This document shows, piece after piece, positions 45,639-60,285 of a stretch of 64,000 nucleotides of DNA (its first letter is position 1; each line of letters starts with the position of its first letter). The translations under genes were made by a program, and so were the position numbers. A model generated the notes under the pieces. The model saw only the letters and a list, made by a program, of their open reading frames with translations. It ran no database searches and was not told the origin of the DNA. The stretch is from Maylandia zebra (taxonomy: Eukaryota > Chordata > Actinopteri > Cichliformes > Cichlidae), in contig NC_135172.1 of NCBI RefSeq assembly GCF_041146795.1, positions 36,441,623 through 36,505,622 on the forward strand, read 5' to 3'.

Positions 45639-48600
45639 ATGCTCAGAATTACGATCCGGGCAGAAATGGGATCCCTTTGGATTTTGTTCGGTGTCATCTA
45701 CTCCCAGTTCTTGGCCGTATCCTCTGATGACATAGTTGTGGCATGCGGTGGATTCGTGAAATCCGACGTTGAAATCAATTACTCTCTGATCGAGGTGAGA
45801 GTGCAAATGTCCCGACTAGCGTGCTAGCAGCTAACCAGCAGCTAGCTGGTTTGTGGTAGAAAGCTAAAGGTTGGGCGGAGTTTTTCGTTTCAATGACAGT
45901 TTGAATGAAATGAATACAAAAGCAGTGTGTTTGTGTTTAATCTGTTTCTGATTGCTCGCAAACATTTGTGAGTTTGGTCTTGTTTGACATTGATTTAGCT
46001 ACTTACTTGATAGCTGATGGTAACTCCGCATTAATATCCATATATCACACAAGGCATTCACTGCTAATCCTAAAACCTGCAGGCGTTGATGAGTAAGTGC
46101 TCCCGTCCTAATCCCTTCTTTTTCACGGGCTACATGGGATTAGCAATTTGGTTAATTAAGATATTGAAATGAACTAAATCCGACAGACTAGATTGTTTCT
46201 TTGTTGCTAGTTGACATAAATCGCTCAGTTTAGTTATTATAGTATGAACACTATAATAACTTTCATTATGATTAATGATCACTGTGTGTTCTTCATTCTC
46301 AGATTAAACTATATACCAAACAAGGATCACTGAAATATCAAACGGATTGTGCTCCAATCAATGGTTACTTCATGATCCCTCTCTATGACAAGGTATGCCA
46401 GCAACTGATTTGATTAGCTCTAACTAATTCTTTCACTGATGGTGAATTTAATCAAGCTGTCACTTTAACGCAGGGAGATTTCGTTTTGAAGATCGAGCCT
46501 CCGCTTGGGTGGAGCTTTGGTAAGACTCTCACAGAAACATCCCCATAATTCACAAATTATCATATAAAAGCCATTGTGCATTGTCCCATATTCTCTGGTC
46601 TCTTTTCCTTTTGGACTTTTAACTATCATCAGAGCCTACCAGTGTCGACCTGCATGTGGATGGAGTCAGTGACATTTGTACGAAAGAAGAAGACATCAAT
46701 TTTGTTTTTACGGGATTCTCAGTGTCAGGAACGGTGAGAATGGTCTTCTTGAAAAGAAATTTAGATTGTTATAGTATGTAGACAGAAAGTTTAAGAGTTA
46801 AGACTGTCTACTTTGCAAAATGTGTGATTTTAAAAAAAAGTGCTTTGACACATTTGATGGGGTTTATCTAAATGCAAGAAAACTTTGGAGCGCTTTAAAG
46901 CTTTAAAGCTTCTTTAACCAATGCAACACAGGTTATTGATAAAATAAATAGTATCAAGTGGTGATTAGTGTCTAGTTTCCTCAAATATATTGTGTTTTGC
47001 TCAGGTTCTGAGTAAGGGCCATCTCATGGGCCCAGCTGGCGTGGAAGTCAAACTCAGCCGAGCCGGAACAGGGGAGAAGCTCCAGAGTGTCACCACACAG
47101 CCTGGAGGAAAGTAAGTTACTCACACCTTATGTTTGTTTCTGCATTATACAGATGTTTGAAATGAACTTGCCCCTTTCTTTCTTTTTTTTGTGGTTTTTT
47201 GCTTACACAGGTATACCTTCTTTAAAGTACTACCAGGAAAGTATGACATCACAGCTTCTCATCCTTCCTGGACTCTCGAACAGGTTTGTTCACGTTAGCA
47301 ATCGATATTAAACTGCACGTTGCGTTAAAAACGTGTTGTCCATGTTCTATTATGAGTGCCTCATGTCAGTTTTTTACATCTTACATCTGCCAAACCCCAT
47401 TTAGAATTGATGATCAACTTATCATGCATGTCTTTGGACTGTTGAAGAAAGCTGGACTTTGCAAGATGTAAAATAAATGACACAAAGTGTAACTTGGTTC
47501 ATATCTGATGTTAAAATTAGATGAAAAAAGAGTGTGGTAAACTTTTAGTGAAAGATTTAAAATCTCTGTGTACAAAAATACACTGTCAGATTTGTAACTG
47601 ATGATGCGAATAAGCTCTCCCACATTATTTCCCCCCCCATACCCACCTGCCATCATGCTCAGTACCACAGCATCCCAGTTTCCAATTAAAGTACTGTCAT
47701 TAATACTGTAGAGAATGCATGATCTCAGAGGTCTGTTTGATTCTGTATCGCTTGAGGGTAGAAAACTTCATTATTCACCTACTTGCTTAGCTGATACAGT
47801 TCCTTGTCAGGTGAGCAAGGTTATAACTAATGAGCTCCAGCAGTAATCACAGTGAACCTGACAGGGCCATTATTCCATCTCTTAATGCAACTTATGGGTG
47901 ACCTCTGCCATCTTCATATAGAGTACTACCTCAGTGCACGTCTCCAATGCAAATGCCCCGGCCGCTGACCATCTGGTGGTTGGAGGCTACGATGTCTCGG
48001 GGGAGGTCCGCAGTGATGGAGAGCCCATGAAAGAGGTCACCTTCCTGCTTTACTCAGCCACAGTCAAGAGAGAGGTAAACCTCCATAATTTCCATTTTTG
48101 CACAGAAATATGTCGACTTTTCATATCCGTCTTACATTATATGTAAATGATCACACTTTAACACTTTACCTTAACTTAACACATTTTCCACGTCCTTTAA
48201 TTTCTGGAATATGCTGAATTTCGCATTGCTCCATTGGTTCAATTTGAATGTTTGTCATTTCCAGGACATAAGTGGTTGTAATACTTCCCCAGTGGAGGGT
48301 GCAGATTCTGGAGACAGCACGCTGGTATACCTGTGCAGCGCTCTGTCCAGAGATGATGGTGTCTTTGTCTTTCCTTCGTTAGCCAGCGGCGAGTACACTG
48401 TGGTGAGTTATTGTCGCAAAAGCCAACAGAAGACTGCTGTCAAATTGAGCTATTGTGTCAGAAATACAACAGAAGACCAAATGATGTATAAGTACACAGT
48501 GCAGCTACTTTGATTTAATAAGGAAGTCTTTTCCTTTGTGCCATAAGATTAGCTACATCATCTTCTGCTTTGTGAATTCCTATGTTGAAGCCTCTATTTG

Positions 48601-51600
48601 GCTGCTTCCATGTTTCCTATTTCTGGATGAGAGGGTGGAGTGTTTAATTATCAGATAGCGCCAGCAAGTTACATCCATTAACTCCAACAGGGCATTAGAC
48701 AGTCATAGATACACTCTAATTAGCGCTGCATAACATACAAATAGAGTACTACAATTTGATCCGAAAACCGGACCACAAATGCAGCCTTATTAATCTCTGA
48801 AAAGCACCAAGAGCACAAAAATGATTGAGTTCATGTTCAGTGACTTGGCTTGGCTGAGGTCAAGCTTAGCAGACAGCTGCCAGAATAGCCACCTGCATAG
48901 GTGTCCACCTATCAGTCAAAGCTGCTTCACTCCTAATTGAATCCATTGGAGCCTGAATAGAAAGTAAACAGGAGAGTTGGAGCGAGACACGGTAAAGTCA
49001 GTTGTTATCTTGCTGAGGAGTTAGAGGTGATGAAACTCACAGCTCCTTATCCAACCACTCACAGCAGGTACTCGTTATTCCATTACTCCTCTCAGTATTT
49101 CAAAAACAGCGCAAATTTAAATCTTGCTTTTTTAAACTTGATGACACACACACACAAATTTTACTTCAACAGTACTATTTGAACTATTTAAACAGCTCTA
49201 ACGCCATTTAAAGAGGTTTGGGTGATTTACTTAAATTAACCAAACAAAGACTTTCATAGGATTGTATTACAATATATTGTAATGACAACTACAACATGTT
49301 TTATGTTTCCTGTTTTCTAATCCACCCCACATTTAGCTAGGTAATCCGAATCCAGTGCAGGAATTACATGTGTATGAACTTTTTTTTTTTTACCGATATA
49401 ACTACAAGAGACAAGGTGGTATGAATGATGGGTTTTATGAAAGCATCATTTTTATTTGCGAACAATGAAATTCTATCTCCTCTATCTTAGAGATGTAATC
49501 GTTTTTCCATCTAAATGTGCTTCTGTGAAATCCTTCACTTCAGATACCTTTCTACAGAGGAGAAAGGATCACTTTTGATGTTGCTCCTTCTAGGATGAAT
49601 TTCAAGGTGGAACACAACAGCTTGAAACTAGAGGTAAAGAGAACTGTTATATCTTAATTTTTTTAAAATAGTTATTATTAATGTGTATCAGCAAGTTTCA
49701 AAAGGAAACAAGTTTTGTGCAAAATATTCAAGTTTGACATTCTGTCTCTTTATGTGTAGCCCATCTTCCGTGTGATGGGCTTCTCTGTGACTGGCCGGGT
49801 TCTCAACAGTCCTGATGGGGAAGGTGTGCCCGATGCTACAGTCTACCTAAACAACCAGATCAAGGGTAATCGCAAAAGAAGACTCATGTTTTCAGTAGAA
49901 TATCTAACTATAGTTTTTGAAGTGGTTCTCTGTCACACTTTAAACTGTAGCTTGCTTTACCACTCTGTCCTCACAGTTGTCAGCAAAGAAGATGGCTCTT
50001 TCCGGTTGGAGAACATGACAGCTGGTACCTACACCATCCGTGTCAACAAAGAGCTCATGTTCTTCGAGCCAGTCACAGTGAAGATCGCTCCTAATACGCC
50101 TCAACTTCCTGATATCGTCACAGCAGGGTACGTTATAAGAATTAGTAGCTTATTACATAAATTTAGCTGCAGTGTAGTTCTTCATATTGTCATGACTTCC
50201 TCATTTTGGTCCAACACAGGTTCAGTGTTTGTGGCCAGATCTCCATCAGCCGCCTGCCTGAAGGCATGAAGCAGCAAGGTCGCTACAAGGTCACTCTGAC
50301 GCACAAGAGCACAGACAAGGCTTTCATTCGGACTGTTGAATCTGACCATCAGGGGGCCTTCTGCTTTCAGGCCAAACCCGGAGACTACAGTGTCCATGTA
50401 AGACTCGAGCAGCATTTTATTTTATATGACATATCCATATCTTAATTTTTATAACCTCTTATTTAATCAGTTTGAAAGCTAATTCAAATGGTATTAAATA
50501 TATACAAGAAACCGACATATGTCACGCATACTAAATTTTAATTGGTGAGCCTCCTAAAAGATGAACAGATGTCATGTTGCCTAAAGCGCAGATGGTGCTT
50601 TTTACCCATATTCTATGATATTTGCACATTTACGGCTTAACAGTTGCAACAGATCATCATCTGAAAAACTCATTTGTCATTGGAAAGCAAAAAACCCAAA
50701 TCTTTAACTTTTTTTTTATTCAGAAATACAGATTCATCTGTGTCATCAAACCAAAGCAGTTAAGCTTAGTGTTCATGTAGCTGTTTGATTAAAAAATATG
50801 GTTTTAAGCAAAAGGATATTTGTTTGTGTGTTCAGGTATCTCTGCCTGAAGCAGAGGTGAAAGCAGGCCTGGCTCTGCAGCCTCAGGCCCTGGACATCTC
50901 CCTTGTGGATCAACCACTCACAGACCTAGTTTTCACCCAGTTCATGGCTTCTGTTTCTGGAAAGGTGTACTGTCTAGGTAAAAGTCTTAGTAATTTACAC
51001 TTTACAGTCTTTTTGAGAAGACAACGTTTACCAAAGATGCAGCTTTAATCCATAAAGAAATATATTTTCACACGAGCCAACCTTGTGTTCTCTGGTTGTC
51101 CTTTAGCTTCCTGTGATGACCTCTCTGTAACCCTGCAGCCAGCGAGTAGGCAGGGGGAGAGGAGGACAGTGGCTCTGTCTGGGAGCAGCGACATCCTCAG
51201 CTTCTCTTTTGACAACGTTTTGCCCGGGAAATACAAAGGTTTTAAGTATACTTCTAGTTTTTTTTAAATTATATGTAAACTCTGCATGCAGTCAGGTTTT
51301 CACTGGAACAACTGAGTCAAGCATTCTGTACAATATAAACCCCTCAATCTATGCACACTTCTATTTGAAAGTTATAGTAGTTATTCTTAAATAGAGAAAT
51401 GAGCGGGTAATCATCAGCCTTTCAATCACTGGTTTATAGCAGCAGCTTTCAGCAGGCATGCCATTACTCAACTAGTGTTTCCCCACCTTCTGGTAATGTG
51501 GATCCATCTGTTCATTCCACACAAACTCTTTCACTGCCTGCAAATGATCTGCACACATGCATGTTTATTCAGTTTATAGTGTTGCTGGGACAGTTTTTAT

Positions 51601-54600
51601 ATATAATATGTGTGCAATCATTTTTTAAATTCTTTTTTTATTCAAAGATCCTGAACGGAACTTGTGATATTTTTCCACCTATAATAGTGTGACATATTTA
51701 ATTCACATATTTCTTTTTTCCCCCTGTCATTTAAAATGTATTTCTCACTTTTTATTCTCTCTAATCTTTACCACTTGTAGTAAGTATTTCTCACGAGGAG
51801 TGGTGCTGGAAACATAAGTCAGTGGAGGTGGAGGTTCTGGAATCGGACGTCTTGGGGGTGGAGTTCAGACAGATTGGCTACATCCTGCGCTGCTCCCTTT
51901 CCCATGCCATCACTTTGGTTAGTAATCAGTAGCTCACTCCACTTGCACTACATGCTGCCTGTTAGATCAGATGCTTACACTTCCATATGTATTATTGAAT
52001 GTGTGGTGCTGCACAGGAGTTCTTCCAAGATGGCAGCAAACCTGAAAACGTTGGCGTGTACAACCTCTCTAAGGGAGTCAACCGCTTCTGCCTCTCCAAG
52101 CCTGGTGAGTTTCTTTATTCTGACCTCTCATTAGCTCAACATAGGAGAAATTAGCATAATCAAAAAATATCAGACTGTACCAACTGTACCATGTCCGACT
52201 TATCTAAATATACCACTGGAACGTAATAAGTAATCAGCCAAAAATGGCTTGTCCAGGTGTTTACAAAGTCACCCCTCGCTCCTGCCACCAATTTGAGCAG
52301 GACTTCTACACCTACGATACGTAAGTAATGTAACGTCGTGTGTTTTTATTTCTGGGTTAATGCAGTGCAACCATGCAGCCAAAGCATTCTAATGACTGCT
52401 GTTGACCTGTGTGTAACAGTTCAGCCCCCAGCATTCTGACCCTGACTGCAGTGCGGCATCACATGACAGGACTCATCACCACCGACAAGACTCTAGACGT
52501 CACAGTCACGATCAAGTAATTATGACTCTGCATGAGTAGTCTCGTATGCTCAAATGCTGCCGTGCATTTGCGTGTTTGGTAATGACCAGCTTTAGCGTTT
52601 TTATTTATTTTTAAAACCTCATCCCCCTGGTCAGGTCGTCCATCGAGAGCGAGCCGGCGCTCGTGCTGGGTCCGCTGCGGAGCCTGGAGGAGCAGAGGCA
52701 GGAGCAGCAACTGCAGGAGATCGAGCTGCGACGTCAGGAGCGAGAACGCCGTGCAGCTGAAGAGGAAGGAGGTGCCAGAGACGATAGTCCTCCTATCCAA
52801 GAAAAGGCTGATGAACTGACAGGCCCTTTCCACTATGAGTTCTCCTACTGGGCTAGGTCAGTTTTTGCTCTTTAAAATACCATGTAGGGCTGACGGCAAA
52901 ACTTCTGTTCACTTTAGTGTTAACTTGGAAATTCCAGCTTTATATCTCTGTAGAAAATTAACAGGACTTGAGAGAAATTAAGAGTGGAATTCTGACATCT
53001 GCTAATAATAACCATCAGAGGCTCACTTGAGTCTAGAACTGTTGTTCATTGCTGTTAGTGATTTTTTTCTTTCTGTGTAAATATGCAGGGCTGGTGAGAA
53101 GATCACAGTGACTCCCTCCTCGAAGGAGCTGTTGTTCTACCCTCCTGAAGTAGAGGCAACTATCACCGGAGGTAAATTCACACAAGAAGAAAGTCTATTG
53201 GAAACCTTAAAACGGACTCTGATACAACCCACGCAGGTTATTCTAAATAAACCGCATCTTTGCTGTTGACAGAGTCGTGTCCAGGTCGGCTGGTGGACAT
53301 CACCGGTCGTGCAGGTCTTTTCTTAGAAGGCAAGGTGTCACCAGAGCTACAAGGTGTGGAAATATCTATCACTGAGAGAGGCGCTGCTACACCACTCATT
53401 ACTGTGGCCACTAATGAGATGGGAGCATACAGGTATGAGAACACAGTGATAAAAATAGGGTGTGTGAAAATGAGAGCGAGGATATTCAAGCATTTTTCAT
53501 TCGGGTAATGCTGCCTTCGGGTTCTGCTATAAATGTTATTGCCTTAGCAAGTCATTATACTAACAGGGTAGTTCATAAATGCATTTTTTTTTTTAAAGAA
53601 TAAGGTTTTTGGCCTGGAGTGAGGTGTGAAGTCTTTTCTATTTAGGACCAAAAAGTTAAAGTTAAAAAAGAAAAAAAGTTGAGATTCATGGCTGTGGGCG
53701 CAGCCATCATCATTTTGTTACTGACTAAAATAACCCAACAACTGTTGGATTCATTACCTCGGAGCCCCAGATGTTCATGGTGCCCAGAGGATGAATTTCA
53801 ATGACTTTTGTGTTCACCTGTTTATTCCTCTTTTCTTTATTTGAAAAAAAAAAAAAACCCTGGAAACTTACGAAGCATCAGCCAGGCTAGCATTTTTACA
53901 GCAGATATTTTTGGCTTGTCATAAGAGCGAAAGCACAGGTGGCATTAGAGACATTGGCGCTGAATCAGTATGCAGAAAAGCAGGGCTTGCAATACATTAT
54001 CAAGCCTGTGATCTGCGATCTTGATGCTGTTGTAAGCATCTTAGTCTGTAAAATTAGGGTCACGGGGACAGCCTCACAGGGCTGCAAGTAGACTTTGTGT
54101 CCTTAGAGCAAAGAAACATGCCTCTTTTCTTTCACATGAGTAAAGCTTGTGTTGTATGTAGTGCTGTCAGCGTTAATCTCGTTAAAATGACGTTAACGCC
54201 ATAACCGCATTAACGCGGCAAATCTCCATTAGCGAGTTAACGTGGATCGCCCCGTGCGTTAGGCTGCACGGCGTTAACGAGGCGCGTTGACGCCGTGCAG
54301 CTGGCGGTTATGGCGTCATTTTAATGAGATTAACACTGACATTGTTCCATTGTTTTAGTATTGACGTTATAATAGGCTTTATAGATTGGCTTGTGTTCAA
54401 ATCACGTTGCATTTAGTAATAAACAAGTATCTTGAAGAAATTCCGACCTTCACTTAACTTTTCCCCCGCTTTTCTTCAGTGTGGGTCCGCTCCACAGTGA
54501 CCGGCAGTACGACATCAGTGCAAGTAAAGAAGGTTTCGTGCTGAGTCCCGTGGAGGGCACCCAGGGAGATTTTAAGGCATTTGCTTTGGCTGGCGTCACC

Positions 54601-57600
54601 TTCAAGGTATATGCAGCCATCCTCACGTGCATGTTTTACCTCCCAGTAATCATCAGACGTTTAGGTACTTTTTATATTTGTCCAGCTGTTTGTTCACAAC
54701 TACTAACCCTCAGTGATTATGGTGGTTGGACATGAGATAAAGAAGTGACATAATGAAAAGTACTTGTTACTGTATGTTTTGGAAAAATGTTTTTTTTGTG
54801 TTTTGCCGCGTGCTGTCAGTACACTGCCTTTGTGCTGCCCTTTGTTAAAAGGATCTGCAATTACCTACTGCGACCGTGAGATCCTGACACAAATGATCAG
54901 TATTAGTTTCCTTTTCACACTGTGTGATAAATTGCTTTGAAATCTTCTGCTCAGCATTGACAGAGCATGTTTATTTTTCACTTGTACATCTTCTCTGAAA
55001 TTAAGCCCACCTGTCAGCCTGATTACACCCACAATTTGGCGCTCACTCGAGCCACGGGCTTTCATTATATTTTCTCCGTGTGATCTTTTATTGTGAAAAG
55101 ATTAAAGGGGTTTAATTGATTTGGTCCCTGTCTAGCAGTAAAATCAACAAGTATTCTGTCTGTGCTGTAGATCAAATCGGAGGACGGTCAGCCTCTCGCC
55201 GGCGTGCTTCTTTCTCTGAGTGGGGGTCAGTTTCGCTCCAACCTTTTGACTCAAGACACTGGCATCCTCACTTTCAATAACTTGGTAAGAAACCTCTTTT
55301 AGTAGTATGTCAGACTGCCAAACATTGTTGGTGGTTGACGGTAATTCTAGGGATGCTTTGCCCTGTGTCTTGGTTCACTTGTCCATCCTGTATTTTCTGC
55401 TTCCCACCTTTTTTTCCTCAGAGTCCTGGTCAGTACTACTTCAAGCCCATGATGAAGGAGTTCCGCTTTGAGCCGGCATCTCAAATGATTACAGTGGAGG
55501 AGGGTGAAAACCTCAGTATTGATATAACTGGAATCAAAACTGCGTACAGGTAAATGAGTGTACATTGTCCACTGTTAGCTTGCAAGCATAGGAATATCTT
55601 TCAGTGTGCAAATTACTGAGCCTATACTCATCTGCTGGTGGGTACTGCAGCTTGCACATGTGCTCATTGCAGTCTTGTACACTTGTCCTCAGCTGCTACG
55701 GAATGGTGCAGTCTCTCAACGGGGATGCAGAGTGGGACGTGGCTGTGGAGGCCGTGGGTCAGGGAGACTGTAGCCTCTACAGCGAGGACACGGTCACTGA
55801 TGAGGAGGGCCGATTCAGACTCAGGGGTCTGCTGGTGAGGACGGGATGAGCTGTTAAAATAAGACCAGACTTGAGAATTGAAACAGATCATGGCCTCTAG
55901 GTGTTGTCTTGGATTACTAGGGAAACTGGTGATTTTGCAAAGTGTGATTTGTAAGCTGTATATGATTTGCTCAGTTGTAATGGAGTGTATGTGATTATAC
56001 CTCTAACTCATTTAATGTTTTTCTTGCAGCCGGGTTGCAAATATCTCATTCAACTGCGAGCTGAAGGCAACGACCACATAGAGAGGGCCTTGCCACAACA
56101 CAGAGCTATAGAGGTAGGCAGCAGCTTGCTTCAAGTTTGTCTGGTGCAGATGTTCAGCATCTTTGGCTTTTAATGGGGTGGAGAAATTACAATTATACCA
56201 AGTTTCTTAGAGCTTTAAATATGAGAGGGGTCACTTGAGTGTCATGAAGGCACACATGCTTAAGCATAACCGGTTAGTTTTACATGTTTGGCTACATATT
56301 TAGACTTTTTGTCAGTAGCTAATGGTGCAGTTATCTATGTTTAGGAAGTATGTTGTTTTGACTTAAAAGCTGTGGGTCAGAGTTGACTTGGATTACTCTT
56401 GAAGGCAAAGCTGCTACTAAATGAAGCTCACTGAGTGCTTTAAGTTCAGGAATTTTGCACACATTTTCAAGTCGTACTCGCACTGCTTTAACACTTCTGA
56501 AAACTATTAAGGGGGCTATGGAAAACTTTAGTAATTGAATTGTTAAAATAACTGTGGGAACCCTGTGATTATGACTTATCGGCACCCTCATCACATGGGT
56601 CCTTTCAATATTCAGAACAAAAGCAGCGATAATCCCATTGCCAAAGTTTAAACCTCTCACTTCATAATTTTAGCTTGTCTGAAAAGTGCAGCGCTCCTAA
56701 TCTCTCTCGCAAGGCTGGAAATGCCTTAATTCCCTTTAATTCTCTGTTATTATCACACCGTGTGACTTGAACAAAAAACTTGATCCGTGGTTCACATTGG
56801 ATATTTTCTTCACAAGTTTCATTGTTACATCTATATAATGAGCTCTATATTCCCTTTCAGGTTGGCAGTAGTGACATTGAAGGGGTCAACATTATCGCCT
56901 TCAGGCAGATCAATCAATTTGACCTCAGTGGAAACATCATCACGTCTCCTGAACACCTTCCAACACTATCAGTAGGACGTTTAAAACCCGGCATTTTTGT
57001 CTTTCTTTTGAAACTTTTAAGTCTCTACAAGGCTTTTGCATTAGCTGTAGATAAGTTAGACCTGTAATCATTTTGCTTTACCTTTACACTTTTCCCCCCC
57101 CAGGTGAAATTGTACAAGAGTGACAATCTGGACAATCCAATCAACAGCGTCTCTCTGGGACAGTCCCTTTTCTTTCACTTCCCTCCTTTGGACAGAGATG
57201 GCGAGGTAATTCAGTCTTAAAGAGCTCCTGTTATGCTTTTACTGGTTTGAGTAATGAGGTCAGTGTACGTTTAGTAATCCCAGTAAGCCAAAAGGTTCGT
57301 GTTTCAGACCACTAAGACAATTCTTTCCTACTATTAGACATGTATAATGTCAGTGTGAGAGGACATCCCTAACATGGTTATGTCAGGGACAGCGCTCTTC
57401 ATATGTGCAAATTTACCACCCACATGCTGTTCAAACCTTCTGTTTAGCAGTAGTAGCCAATCAGAAGAAACCTGGCTTAAAGGGAGAGCGGTTTTAAAGA
57501 GAGAGGAGGTAAAACACCTTTCTGAAGGTGGTGCAGGCCCTCAGTTCAGTGAGGCCGAGTATAAGATAAAAGTAGGATTATTTTTCGACTGTGAAACATG

Positions 57601-58600
57601 CAAAGCAACTTGATGGTTTTTGGTTTTTAAGCCAGTATTATTAAAATATAGTGCTGTCAGTGTTAACGCAACATTAACGTGCTTAAGCTGCATTAACGCC
57701 GAGTGACCCCTCACACTAATCTGCGTTAACTCGTTAACAGGGATTTGCCAATTTTGACGCGTTAACGTGGGTCAGTTCACGTTAATGCTGACAGCACTAC
57801 TGAAATATCATTTACTTAGTCCTTAATTGCGTATTTTACGTAATTCATAGTAAAACGTGACCCAGAATACACTGCTGTTTATCCATAGTCACCTTTCTCT
57901 TCTCTTTTCTAGAGCTACGTACTGATGCTGTACTCCACACTGTCCCGTTCCCAATATGATTTCACACTGCCTCAAGTCTCCTTCACTTCCACTGGCTACT
58001 ACAAACATGTCACTCTTACCTTCCACCCTACTGTAAGATACAGATGTTTTTAAGTATATATTTTTCCTACAAAGAATATTTGTTTTGTCTTATTTGTTAC
58101 AGAACAGTATGTTTCTATATAAATGTGTGTGCACTTTCCCACAGCGTAAAGTGCCCGACCAGGATGTTGCTCAGGGGTCTTACGTAGCTTTGCCGCTCAC
58201 TCTACTTCTCCTCTTAGCGGCCTACAATTATGAGAAGGTACAGAACAAGTTGCATCTAATCAAGGCAGACTATTCAACCAAGCTTTTGTTTGATTTGTCA
58301 ATTTCTAAATGTGAGGAATAAATGTCACTAGAAGTGAGCCTTGTCCAGGCCAAGCCTATAATGTATTAATACCCTGTAATTCTCATAGTTGTCGCATGGT
58401 TGGTTTTTATAGTTAAAGTTTTTGATCCAGTAAGCTTCATTTAATGCCTTTTCCTGACCTGTTTGCAGGTGATTCCCCTTTTGTTACAGTTGGGGAGCCG
58501 CATCCAGGGAGTGAGGAGCATGGCTCAAGCCAGCAGTGAAAGTGCTGCTATGGATGAAGCCAAACGTCAGGCCAAGAGACAGAAAGCCAGGCGAACATGA
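45639..58600 (+). CDS. nomo1: NOMO (nodal modulator), ER membrane protein
   Basis: NOMO is a type I ER protein with a chain of beta-sandwich domains. With NCLN and TMEM147 it forms the BOS complex at the multipass translocon beside SEC61 (established in mammals), and it was first described as a Nodal antagonist. There are 31 coding exons: 45639-45794, 46303-46392, 46474-46519, 46633-46733, 47005-47111, 47211-47283, 47922-48074, 48265-48402, 49544-49633, 49760-49865, 49977-50127, 50220-50397, 50836-50977, 51107-51238, 51781-51917, 52017-52104, 52257-52320, 52420-52515, 52635-52856, 53089-53171, 53273-53432, 54480-54606, 55171-55284, 55422-55549, 55693-55834, 56030-56113, 56861-56971, 57104-57205, 57913-58032, 58145-58237, 58469-58600; 1221 aa (human 1222). 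Signal peptide ~1-30; mature start DDIVVACGGFVKSDVEINYS; a Glu/Arg-rich coil near residues 680-720; one TM near the end (YVALPLTLLLLLAAY); basic tail KRQAKRQKART. Confidence 0.96.
54161..54340. mobile_element. Palindromic MITE, GTGCTGTCAG family (copy A)
   Basis: The left GTGCTGTCAGCGTTAATCTC and right GAGATTAACACTGAC are inverted, and most of the interior pairs (ATGACGTTAACGCCATAACC with GGTTATGGCGTCATTT). A TA precedes the left end; the right end is worn. It is non-coding and lies in nomo intron 21. Confidence 0.75.
57651..57797. mobile_element. Palindromic MITE, GTGCTGTCAG family (copy B)
   Basis: The ends GTGCTGTCAGTGTTAA and TTAATGCTGACAGCAC are inverted, and TA occurs on both sides (57649-57650, 57798-57799). 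It shares the GTTAACG-rich interior style of copy A. It is non-coding and lies in nomo intron 28. The TA duplication suggests mobilisation by a Tc1/mariner-type transposase. Confidence 0.75.
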
Positions 58601-60285
58601 GGTGCACATTAAGCCACATCTTCGTACACTAAACTGCCCGCTAGCATCCGTGACCCCAGCATCGGAAAGCAATGGGTTACCAGGGTTACACTTCTTCATT
58701 GTTACCAACCAAGTGCTGTGTGTGCTAGTGAACTTTTTAGCTTGCTAAGGTGTGTTTGAAACAGGGCCCAGGTGAAGCCCAACATGAACCACTCAACACC
58801 CTTTACCACCACCACCACCTCCACCTCATCTGCCACTTTGATTCACTGGACCGATAGCTGACATTTTACAGACTGTTTTTTGTCCACAATTAATCTTAGT
58901 CTAAGAAAATTGTTGATATTTGTAATAGAATATGAGCCATTTTTTATATTTGTAATTTATCCAGGTCAACAACAGCGTTTTGTGGGGTTTTTTTGTTGTT
59001 GTTTTTTTTTAAATGAGTACACTGCTTATTTTAATAGTCCTAACAATGTTTGGGTCCGTGAGACATTGTATGCCTATCAACACTGGGGCCAAGTCATTGA
59101 AACGTGGCTTTAATTTGATAAAGTGTTAGCTTAAAGCAGCAGTTCTCAAACTTTTTTCCCTGGCATGCCTCCATTTAGATGCCACACACACACACACTTT
59201 CTCAGCATCAAGTTGATTATTTTACATACCGTACATAAATTATAGCCATAAAGCTTAATTTAACTTTGTATTTTTCCCTGGGTCGTCCGCAACCCTCCTG
59301 CAGTGGATTTATGTCCCACCAGAGGGCCCCGCCCCATAGTTTGAGAACCGCTGGCTTAAGGATATTTAAGGTTTCCAAACTATGTGCTGGTTTTTTCACA
59401 AGCTTAAAATGTTTTTAACTTGATGTGTCCCCATGGACTTGATCTAAGACTGAACTGAGCCTTATAATCCCATCACAAACAAGGGACTCTGTAACTTCCA
59501 GTTACAAATGAAAGACAACCAAAGATGTTAACGAGCTAATATGGTTGTTAGTCAAATGACATCACACAATGTCAATCACCAATGAAATACTGTAATGCAT
59601 TCACTCCTGATGGCATTTTATTAGGCGTTAAGTGTGATGTTAGACTTTTTGACTCCTCCGTTTGCTCAGGTACAGGATGCGGGAAATTTTGGTTTGAATA
59701 CTGTGTTTTTGTTTTCTTTGAAGGATGGGCTGCGGTGGCGGGGTAGGGAGTGATAGGGCTAACTAAGAGTTGATTAATTTATTAACATGTTTAATCGGAT
59801 GTGAACGATAACCTAGTCTGAATGCTATGACGTGTTTTTTCAGAAGTGTGGTTGATTTCATTTTTTTCTCATTTATATTCCATAAGATTAAATATGTGTG
59901 ACAAGCTAAATTAAATTTCAGAAGACCCATGTACTGAATCGAAAATGAATATCTACAAAGGGTCGTTCATGACCTTTAGATAAACTTGATGAGGCAGGAT
60001 TGTGATTTCATAAGCTCATTGTCTTACTGCAGAGCAGTTTAATGCACTGTGAAATCTATGTACCCCAGCTCTTTTTTTCTGTATTGAATTCATCTGAACT
60101 CAGCGGTGGCTGCCTTTTACAGAAAGATGAAAAGGCCACTGACTATTTACTGAGTTGAAAGATATTCCAATTAGTCTACATTCAGAAGTTGATTACTTTG
60201 GTTGGGGTGGGAGACGGAAGATGAGGGAGGTGGGGTGTAATTGTCATTTGTTCAGAATCTGTTAATTTTTCAGATAATCAATAAA
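58601..60285 (+). other. nomo1: nomo 3' UTR (inferred)
   Basis: The first clear poly(A) signal after the stop is AATAAA at 60280-60285, giving a UTR of about 1.7 kb that contains a hAT MITE (59137-59353). Weaker signals could end it earlier. Small frames inside are not supported as genes. Confidence 0.5.
59137..59353. mobile_element. hAT-type MITE (217 bp)
   Basis: Left end CAGCAGTTCTCAAAC and right end GTTTGAGAACCGCTG are inverted. The flanks GCTTAAAG (59129-59136) and GCTTAAGG (59354-59361) agree at 7 of 8 bases, a hAT-type target duplication. It includes a short CA repeat and has no coding capacity. Confidence 0.85.
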
